The notes beneath the pieces are model-generated. The model was not told the DNA's origin and did no database searches. It saw nothing but the letters and a program-made list of their open reading frames with translations. From contig NZ_NBZV01000031.1 of the NCBI RefSeq assembly GCF_002379095.1, positions 1-55,870 of the forward strand: a stretch of 55,870 nt of DNA. The letters run 5' to 3'. The stretch's first letter is position 1; every line of letters starts with the position of its first letter. The translations under genes and the position numbers were made by a program. Positions 50,367 to 55,870 of this stretch are shown here, piece by piece. Source of the stretch: Polaromonas sp. AER18D-145 (GTDB lineage Bacteria; Pseudomonadota; Gammaproteobacteria; Burkholderiales; Burkholderiaceae_C).

Positions 50367-51578
50367 CTAGGCGGCAGCGGGCATCGGCAGCTCGACCACA
50401 AAAGAAGCGCCTCCGCCCGGCCTGTCCTCGCAGCGCACGCTGCCGCCATGGCGCTCGGTGATGGATTTGACCAGCGCCAGGCCCAGCCCCACACCGCCTT
50501 CGCGTTCGCTGGCGCCCGGCAGGCGATAGAAAGGCTCGAAAATGCGTTCACGCTGGTCCGGCGGCACACCCGGTCCGTGGTCGTTGACGCGGATCACGGC
50601 ACGCCGCTGAGCACCCGCGCCGGTCTGTCCGAGTTCCAGGCTGACTTCGCCGGTGCTGTAACGCCTGGCGTTTTCCAGCAGGTTGCGGATCAGGCGGCGC
50701 AGCAGGCGTGCCGAGCCCTGCAGCGTGAGGCTTTCGGTCTGGGTCGCCGTGCCGAGTTCGGCCTGCACCCGGGCACATTCCTCGGCGGCCAGACCGGTCA
50801 GGTCCAGCACCTCGAACGGTTCGGCGTCGGCCTGTTTGGTATCGAGCCGGCTGGCCAGCAGGATTTCGTCGATCAGCTGGTCCAGCTCGTTGATGCTGCG
50901 CGAGATTTCGGCGCGCTGCGTCGAGCCGGCGCCGCCCCCCATCAACTCCAGGCCCATGCGGATGCGCGCCAGCGGCGAGCGCAACTCGTGCGAGGCGTTG
51001 GCCAGCAGTGATTTGTGCGAGGCCAGCAAGGCTTTCTGCGACTCCATCAGCGTCTCGATGCGCTCCGCGGCGTGGTTGAAACGTTCAGCCAGAAAAGCCA
51101 CTTCGTCGCTGCCCTGGACCACCATGCGGGCCGACAGGTCGCCGCTGCCCCAGCGCTCGACGCCGCGCTGCAGGCCTTCGAGCCGCTGCGTCAGCCGGCG
51201 GATGATGGGATAGGCGCCCAGCGCGACAGCCAGCGCGACCAGGCCCAGCATCCAGCCAAAGCCAAAACCGTAGGGCGGGCGGTTCCAGGAGCTGCCGGGA
51301 GGGCGTTTGGGTCGGGGCAGCTGCAGGTTCAGGGTCTGGCCGTCGCGCGTTTGCACATCAAACTCCAGATCGTCCCCGCGTTTGCGGTCCGGCCTGGTCT
51401 GTGCCCGGCCGATGACTTCGCCGGCAGCGTTGTACACCAGGACTTCGCGGATCGGCAGTTGGGGTGGGTCGGTGCTCAGTTGCCAGGCGGCGCCGACGAG
51501 AAAGGCGAGCACCACCACCGTGGCCACCACGGCGAGCCAGATCCGTACATACAGATGCGAGGTAAAACGTGACCACAT
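50367..51578 (-). CDS. Two-component sensor histidine kinase (403 aa)
   Basis: Two membrane helices (residues about 12-33 and 105-123) flank a periplasmic loop of about 70 residues rich in proline and arginine (QLPRPKRPPG). A HAMP-like linker, DHp box ASHELRSPL (H197), N box LLENARRYS, G1 NDHGPGVP, F box FEPFYR and G2 GVGLGLALV follow. AGGAG lies before the ATG at 51578. It would phosphorylate the OmpR-type regulator encoded upstream. The signal is unknown; the short loop is like that of RstB/CpxA-type sensors. Confidence 0.92.
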   Translation of the reverse strand: MWSRFTSHLYVRIWLAVVATVVVLAFLVGAAWQLSTDPPQLPIREVLVYNAAGEVIGRAQTRPDRKRGDDLEFDVQTRDGQTLNLQLPRPKRPPGSSWNRPPYGFGFGWMLGLVALAVALGAYPIIRRLTQRLEGLQRGVERWGSGDLSARMVVQGSDEVAFLAERFNHAAERIETLMESQKALLASHKSLLANASHELRSPLARIRMGLELMGGGAGSTQRAEISRSINELDQLIDEILLASRLDTKQADAEPFEVLDLTGLAAEECARVQAELGTATQTESLTLQGSARLLRRLIRNLLENARRYSTGEVSLELGQTGAGAQRRAVIRVNDHGPGVPPDQRERIFEPFYRLPGASEREGGVGLGLALVKSITERHGGSVRCEDRPGGGASFVVELPMPAAA

Positions 51579-51581
51579 CCC

Positions 51582-51721
51582 GGAACTCCTATAAATCCGA
51601 TTTCCGGGCGCATGGCTTCGTTGCCCGGTGCTCGGAATCCTCATGCACCGAAGTGCATTCCGGTGTCCTGCGCTCCGTGCGCCTCACCCTGCATCCCGGA
51701 AATCGAATTTCTAGAAGTTCC
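51582..51721. repeat. 140-bp MITE-like inverted-repeat element between response regulator and kinase
   Basis: Outer arms 51582-51608 and 51695-51721 are near-perfect inverted copies of GGAACTTCTAGAAATTCGAT, TTCCGGG. An inner palindrome near 51633-51663 (ATGCAC-CGAA-GTGCAT) completes a cruciform. The left arm supplies the GGAGTTCC ribosome site of the kinase gene. Structure and size fit a MITE or BIME-like element. Confidence 0.6.
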
Positions 51722-51737
51722 ATTCGACGCACTCCGT

Positions 51738-52562
51738 TCAATCCTGCTGCTTGGCAAAAACGTAGCCCACACCGCGCACCGTGAGAATGCGTTTGGGGTC
51801 TTTCGCATCGAGCTCGATGGCGCTGCGGATGCGCCCCATGTGCACATCGATCGAGCGGTCGAAAGCTTCGAGTTCGCGGCCACGCACGGCTTCCATGATC
51901 TGGTCTCTGGAGAGCACGCGGCCGGCGCGCTCGGCCAGCGCCACCAGCAGGTCGAACTGGTAGGACGTCAGTTCGCAGAGCTTGCCGGAGACCGACACGG
52001 TGCGCGCGTCGCGGTCGATCTCGAGCGAGCCGAAGCGCATGGTCTGCTGGCTGCCACCGGTGCTGGTCGCCTCGCCGCCGCGGCGCAGAACGGCGCGGAT
52101 GCGGGCCAGCAGTTCACGCGGCTCAAAGGGTTTGGGCAGGTAGTCGTCGGCGCCGATTTCCAGGCCGACAATGCGGTCCATCGGGTCGCCCTTGGCGGTC
52201 AGCATCAGCACGGCCGTGCGGCCGGCGTCGCCGCCCAGGCCCTTGATGCGCCGGCACACTTCGAGGCCGTCCATGTCGGGCAGCATCAGGTCGAGGATCA
52301 CCAGATCGGGTTTGCAGCTTTGCAGCGCTTCCAGGCCCTTGCCGCCGTCGACCGCATGGGTAAACCCGTAACCCGACTGGCGCAGGTATTCCCCCACCAT
52401 GGTCGCCAGGCGGGTGTCGTCTTCGATCATCAGGAGTTGCTGTGTCATGGGCGGGTTCACCGTGCGGGTGCTTGTGGGCTGATCAGTGTAGCTATTGGCG
52501 CCCGCCGGCGGGGTGGCTGCCAGCACGTCGGTGGTGAAAGGGCTGGGGGTACGGTCACTCAT
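51738..52562 (-). CDS. OmpR-family response regulator (274 aa)
   Basis: Receiver LMIEDDTRL with phospho-aspartate in VILDLMLPDMDG, threonine in VLMLTAKGD and lysine in DDYLPKPFEPREL; then a winged helix ending RILTVRGVGYVFAKQQD. The core begins at Met 52448, but that codon lacks a ribosome site. The ATG at 52562 has AAGGAGCC ideally spaced and adds 38 disordered residues (MSDRTPSPFTTDVLAATPPA...). It is co-transcribed with the sensor kinase downstream; a 159-base gap between them is filled by an inverted-repeat element. Regulon unknown. Confidence 0.9.
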   Translation of the reverse strand: MSDRTPSPFTTDVLAATPPAGANSYTDQPTSTRTVNPPMTQQLLMIEDDTRLATMVGEYLRQSGYGFTHAVDGGKGLEALQSCKPDLVILDLMLPDMDGLEVCRRIKGLGGDAGRTAVLMLTAKGDPMDRIVGLEIGADDYLPKPFEPRELLARIRAVLRRGGEATSTGGSQQTMRFGSLEIDRDARTVSVSGKLCELTSYQFDLLVALAERAGRVLSRDQIMEAVRGRELEAFDRSIDVHMGRIRSAIELDAKDPKRILTVRGVGYVFAKQQD

Positions 52563-52684
52563 GGAGGCTCCTTCGTCAATGACCGCCTCATGGTGCGCGC
52601 CGCGTAACAAGTCGCGTTAAAGCCGCTGTAAAGTTAGGTAAACCGTCGCGGCCGCCCGGATTGGTCGATCCAGGGCTTTTGGAG

Positions 52685-52725
52685 TGCTATGAAATCAGTA
52701 GCTGTTGGCGCCCGTGAATCAAGGG
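52685..52725 (+). repeat. Dispersed repeat, copy D (overlaps ampG stop)
   Basis: TGCTATGAAATCAGTAGCTG followed by TTGGCGCCCGTGAATCAAGGG. The complement of TCA at its 3' edge is the ampG stop codon. A short partial copy (GTAGCTATTGGCGCCCG) lies at about 52491. Confidence 0.7.
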
Positions 52726-54125
52726 CTGGGCGGCATTTTCATACGTGAAGCCAGCCACACCAGCAGCAGCACCGGCGCCCCCAGCAAGGCCGTCACCGTG
52801 AAAAAACTGCTGTAACCAAACGCGTCCACATAGGTGCCCGAGTAGCCGGCCAGAAATTTCGGCAGCAGCAGCATCATGGAGCTGAACAAGGCGTACTGCG
52901 TGGCCGAATAGTTGATGTTGGTCAGGCTCGAGAGGTAGGCAATGAAGGCCGCCGAGGCGATGCCGCTGGACAGGTTGTCGGCCGAGATCACGAAGATCAG
53001 CGCATTGACATCGTGGCCGAGCGAGCCCAGCCAGGCAAACAGCAGGTTGCTGCCGGCGCTCAGGACGGCGCCCAGCATCAGCACGCGCATCACGCCAAAA
53101 CGCATGGCCAGCGCCCCGCCGACAAAGGCGCCGACCAGCGTCATGATCACGCCATAGATCTTGGTGACGGCCGCGACCTCGTCCTTGGTGTAACCCATGT
53201 CGACGTAGAACGGGTTGGCCATGATGCCCATCACCACGTCGCTGATGCGGTAGACAGCGATCAGCATCAGGATCAGCGCCGCCTGTTTGCCATAACGGCG
53301 CAGGAAGTCGGCAAAGGGTTCGACCAGCGCGCTTTTCAGCCACTCGGCGGCGTTGCGCGCAGGCGGCAGCTCGCGCGGGGCCGGTTCGGGCGAAAACAGC
53401 ACCGTCACCACGCCCAGCAGCATGGACGCCGCCATCGCGAAATAGGCGATCTGCCAGGCACCGTGCTGGTAGCCGATGACACCGTCCGCACCGGTCACCT
53501 CGGCGCGCGCGGCAATCCACAGGACGCCGGCGCCGGCCCAGATCATCGCCATGCGGTAGCCGGTCTGGTAGGCCGCCGCCAGCGCGGCCTGGCGCTGCAC
53601 GTCGGCCGACTCGATGCGAAAGGCGTCGAGTGCAATGTCCTGCGTCGCCGAGCCAAAGGCCACCGCCAGCGCGCACCAGACCACCGGCAGCAGGGCGAGT
53701 TTGGGGTCGGTCAGCGCCATGCCGACCAGGGCCGCCATGATGACGGACTGCGACAGCAACAGCCAGCTGCGCCTGCGTCCCAGCAGGCGCGTCAGCAGCG
53801 GAATCGGCAAGCGGTCCACCAGCGGCGCCCAGACCCATTTGAAGCCATACGCCAGCCCGACCCAGCTCAGGTAACCAATGGTGGTGCGGTCAATACCGGC
53901 TTCGCGCAGCCAGAAACTCAGCGTGCCGAACACCAGCAGCAGCGGCAGGCCGGCGGAAAACCCGAGCAGCAGCATGCGCAGGGTGGGCGCCTCGAGGTAG
54001 ACGCGCAAGGTCTCGCCCCAGCTTGGGCGCGCGGCCCGGGCGGGAGCGATTGCGGAAAGATGAGCTTCAGAAAGCGGCGTTGGCTGACGTTTTGCCTGGG
54101 GATCGTCGGATAAGGTCTCGCTCAT
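52719..54125 (-). CDS. ampG: AmpG-family muropeptide permease (468 aa)
   Basis: An MFS protein whose first helix region reads RMLLLGFSAGLPLLLVFGTLSFWLREAGID, followed by YLSWVGLAYGFKWVWAPLVDR and GSATQDIALDAFRIE, the AmpG/PAT-type signatures. It imports anhydro-muropeptides for cell-wall recycling and influences beta-lactamase induction where AmpR is present. The N-terminal 35 residues are a soluble extension. Start ATG 54125. It is divergent from the M48 protease gene. Confidence 0.92.
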   Translation of the reverse strand: MSETLSDDPQAKRQPTPLSEAHLSAIAPARAARPSWGETLRVYLEAPTLRMLLLGFSAGLPLLLVFGTLSFWLREAGIDRTTIGYLSWVGLAYGFKWVWAPLVDRLPIPLLTRLLGRRRSWLLLSQSVIMAALVGMALTDPKLALLPVVWCALAVAFGSATQDIALDAFRIESADVQRQAALAAAYQTGYRMAMIWAGAGVLWIAARAEVTGADGVIGYQHGAWQIAYFAMAASMLLGVVTVLFSPEPAPRELPPARNAAEWLKSALVEPFADFLRRYGKQAALILMLIAVYRISDVVMGIMANPFYVDMGYTKDEVAAVTKIYGVIMTLVGAFVGGALAMRFGVMRVLMLGAVLSAGSNLLFAWLGSLGHDVNALIFVISADNLSSGIASAAFIAYLSSLTNINYSATQYALFSSMMLLLPKFLAGYSGTYVDAFGYSSFFTVTALLGAPVLLLVWLASRMKMPPSP

Positions 54126-54194
54126 GCAGGAATAATACGCTGTGGGCCGTTTTGCCCGACCGGCCGGAACCTGCCCCTTTATTTGGAGAAGGCG

Positions 54195-55013
54195 ATGACA
54201 TTTGCGTTGAGACTGACCCTGGCGGCCTTGTCCGCAGCCCTGTTGCTGGGCGCGGCACCGGCCCAGGCCCAGCGTGAAGGGGTGACCTTCGGCGGCAACT
54301 CGGGCTTCACCCAGCTGGTGCCGGCGGGGGAGATCGAGCAGGCCTCCCGGCAGCAATACGGCAAGATGCTGCAGGAGGCGGCGGCCCAGAAGGCGCTGGC
54401 CCCTGCCAGCCATCCGCAGTTGCAGCGCCTGCGCCGCATTGCCCAGCGCATCATCCCGCATGCCGTGGCCTGGAACCCGCGTGCGAAGGACTGGCAGTGG
54501 GAGGTCAACCTGATCGGCAGCAAGCAGATCAATGCGTTTTGCATGCCGGGCGGAAAAATTGCCTTTTACACCGGCATCCTGGACCAGCTGCAGCTGAACG
54601 ACGATGAGGTGGCCATGATCATGGGCCACGAAATGGCCCATGCCCTGCGTGAACACGCGCGCGAGCGCATGGGCAAGTCGGCGGCCACCAACATCGGTGC
54701 CAGCCTGCTGTCGCAACTGCTGGGCCTGGGGGATCTGGGCCAGACCGTCGCAGGTCTCGGCGTGGAACTGATCAACCTGCGTTTTGGCCGCGAAGACGAG
54801 TCGGAGGCCGATCTGGTCGGCATGGAACTCGGCGCGCGTGCCGGCTTTGACCCGCGCGCCGGCATCACACTCTGGCAGAAAATGGCCGCGGCCAGCAAGG
54901 GCGCACCACCGCAGTGGCTGAGCAGCCACCCGGCCGGCACCACGCGGATTGCCGACATGGAGCGCACCCTGCCCAGGGTGATGCCGCTGTACGAGCGGGC
55001 GCGAAAAAGCTGA
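54195..55013 (+). CDS. Exported M48-family metalloprotease (272 aa)
   Basis: A signal peptide (residues 1-25, ending GAAPAQA) precedes the zinc motif H145-E-M-A-H149 (MIMGHEMAHALREHA), with the downstream glutamate in REDESEADLVGMEL. It resembles the periplasmic LoiP/YcaL branch of M48 peptidases, which act on misfolded outer-membrane proteins. ATG 54195 has GGAG nine bases upstream. It is followed after four bases by the HPt gene, perhaps a common transcript. Confidence 0.88.
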   Translation: MTFALRLTLAALSAALLLGAAPAQAQREGVTFGGNSGFTQLVPAGEIEQASRQQYGKMLQEAAAQKALAPASHPQLQRLRRIAQRIIPHAVAWNPRAKDWQWEVNLIGSKQINAFCMPGGKIAFYTGILDQLQLNDDEVAMIMGHEMAHALREHARERMGKSAATNIGASLLSQLLGLGDLGQTVAGLGVELINLRFGREDESEADLVGMELGARAGFDPRAGITLWQKMAAASKGAPPQWLSSHPAGTTRIADMERTLPRVMPLYERARKS

Positions 55014-55017
55014 GCGC

Positions 55018-55365
55018 ATGAGCACCCCGCAACAGGATTTTCAGAAGTTTCTCGATCAGCAGCGCGCCGACTACCGGCGTGCCTTGCCGGAAAAAATGGC
55101 GCACATCCGGACCCTGTGGAACGCGGTGGCCGGCGGTGGCGACACGGCGCCGCCGGCGGAGCTGGAGCGCCTGGTGCACACGCTGGCCGGCACGGCCGGC
55201 ACCCTGGGGTTTCATGAGGTGGGGGCAGCCGCCAGGGCGCTGGAACTGCTGCTCGAGCAGGCCGCGCCGGCCGGTCAGGTACCCTTGCCACCACAGCGCG
55301 CCGAAATTGCGCTGGCCGTTGACGTGCTGCAGGCCAGCCTGCCGGCCGATGAACCTCTTTCTTGA
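55018..55365 (+). CDS. HPt (histidine phosphotransfer) domain protein (115 aa)
   Basis: The HPt motif is RLVHTLAGTAGTLGF, with phospho-accepting H54 and the glycine-rich turn after it; the rest is a four-helix bundle (AARALELLLEQ). It has no kinase or receiver domain, so it should shuttle phosphate between an unlinked hybrid kinase and a response regulator, most likely the single-domain regulator 15 bases downstream. Confidence 0.85.
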   Translation: MSTPQQDFQKFLDQQRADYRRALPEKMAHIRTLWNAVAGGGDTAPPAELERLVHTLAGTAGTLGFHEVGAAARALELLLEQAAPAGQVPLPPQRAEIALAVDVLQASLPADEPLS

Positions 55366-55380
55366 CCAAGGACGATAGCC

Positions 55381-55770
55381 ATGAGCAAAACACTTGCCCG
55401 CATTCTTTATGTCGAAGACGAACCCGACATCCGCATGGTGGCGCAGATGGCTCTGGAGGCCGTGGGCGGCTTCACCGTGATCGCCTGCCCGTCCGGCAGC
55501 GAAGCGCTGGCCGCGGCACCGACCGCCCAGGCCGACCTGCTGCTGCTGGACGTCATGATGCCGGGCATGGACGGCCCGAGCACGCTCAAGGCCCTGCGGG
55601 CGCTGCCCGCCACGGCCGGCACGCCGGTGATTTTCATGACCGCCAAGGTGCAGGCCGCCGAAGTGGCGCAGTACCGCGAGCTCGGTGCGATCGACGTGAT
55701 TCACAAGCCGTTTGATCCGATGGAGCTGTCGGCGCAGATCAGCCGCATCTGGGCGCAGCGGGGGCAGTAA
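55381..55770 (+). CDS. Single-domain response regulator (CheY-like, 129 aa)
   Basis: Acidic pocket VEDEPD (residues 11-16), phospho-aspartate D57 in [13 protein letters not shown], threonine in FMTAKVQ and lysine in IHKPFDP. There is no output domain, so it acts by protein contact or as a phosphate sink in a relay with the neighbouring HPt protein. TAGCC and a weak ribosome site precede the ATG. Confidence 0.9.
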   Translation: MSKTLARILYVEDEPDIRMVAQMALEAVGGFTVIACPSGSEALAAAPTAQADLLLLDVMMPGMDGPSTLKALRALPATAGTPVIFMTAKVQAAEVAQYRELGAIDVIHKPFDPMELSAQISRIWAQRGQ

Positions 55771-55803
55771 AAACATTTGCGCCTGCAGCCTGTCCGGAAC
55801 GCT

Positions 55804-55870
55804 TCAGCGCAGAACCGGATTCGCCGCCGGCCATTGAAGCCAGACCCGTCCCAGCACCCCGCCCCATGCC
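55804..55870 (-). CDS. Possible 3' end of a minus-strand gene (partial)
   Basis: Reading leftwards from the window edge, one frame gives AWGGVLGRVWLQWPAANPVL, R and a TGA at 55804-55806. The tryptophan- and proline-containing tail with a stop looks like a protein end, and it is convergent with the response-regulator gene. Too short to identify. Confidence 0.3.
   Translation of the reverse strand, partial: AWGGVLGRVWLQWPAANPVLR

Overview
The window reads as chromosome of a Burkholderiales bacterium, most likely a Comamonadaceae member close to Polaromonas or Rhodoferax. This rests on the GC-rich backbone, the gene content (TorF-type porin, homoprotocatechuate cluster, RadA/IlvE/WaaF block) and dispersed short repeats with the core TAGCTGTTGGCGCCCG. 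The lineage is an inference. The left 22.5 kb is visibly AT-richer than the rest and is a foreign island.

Island (1-22519): the window opens inside the cargo of a Tn7-like transposon, so its left end lies outside. The transposition genes run leftwards from the right end: tnsA (frameshifted), tnsB (DDE transposase), tnsC (AAA+ regulator) and two different tniQ genes. The right end (22461-22519) carries three TnsB-type repeats and finishes in a terminal TGT that abuts comM, so comM is cut after about 381 codons. CCTAC at 22520-22524 is the predicted target duplication. The architecture resembles the AbaR/Tn6022 group, which also uses comM.

Cargo: an IS-truncated kinase-like gene, an HNH-like gene, a membrane protein, a small zinc-type protein, a DUF2188 gene, a sigma factor / small protein / ImmA protease trio, a tightly coupled operon of a MiaB-like radical SAM enzyme, a DEDDh exonuclease and a P-loop kinase, a SIR2-HerA antiphage pair, a LexA-box-controlled small protein plus exported thermonuclease, a HEPN-like gene and several small orphans. 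The radical SAM/exonuclease/kinase operon is the best candidate for an undescribed system, perhaps regulated by the sigma/ImmA trio just upstream.

Chromosome (22525-55870): truncated comM; a sigma-54/NtrC-type promoter leading into a TorF porin, glnK and amtB (nitrogen-limitation response); aldose epimerase and SMP-30 sugar genes; glcE-glcF without glcD; glutathione peroxidase; two EamA exporters; lplT; alanine racemase with a membrane-protein partner; then a long leftward operon hpaR-G1-G2-E-D-F-H-I for meta-cleavage of homoprotocatechuate, followed by a class II aldolase, a ketopantoate reductase-like gene and an exporter. A perfect palindrome between hpaR and radA is the likely HpaR operator. 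To the right come radA, a small membrane protein, ilvE, a zinc-finger protein, waaF, a carboxymuconolactone decarboxylase-family gene, a two-component system, ampG, an M48 protease, and an HPt protein with a single-domain response regulator. No rRNA, tRNA or CRISPR array was seen.
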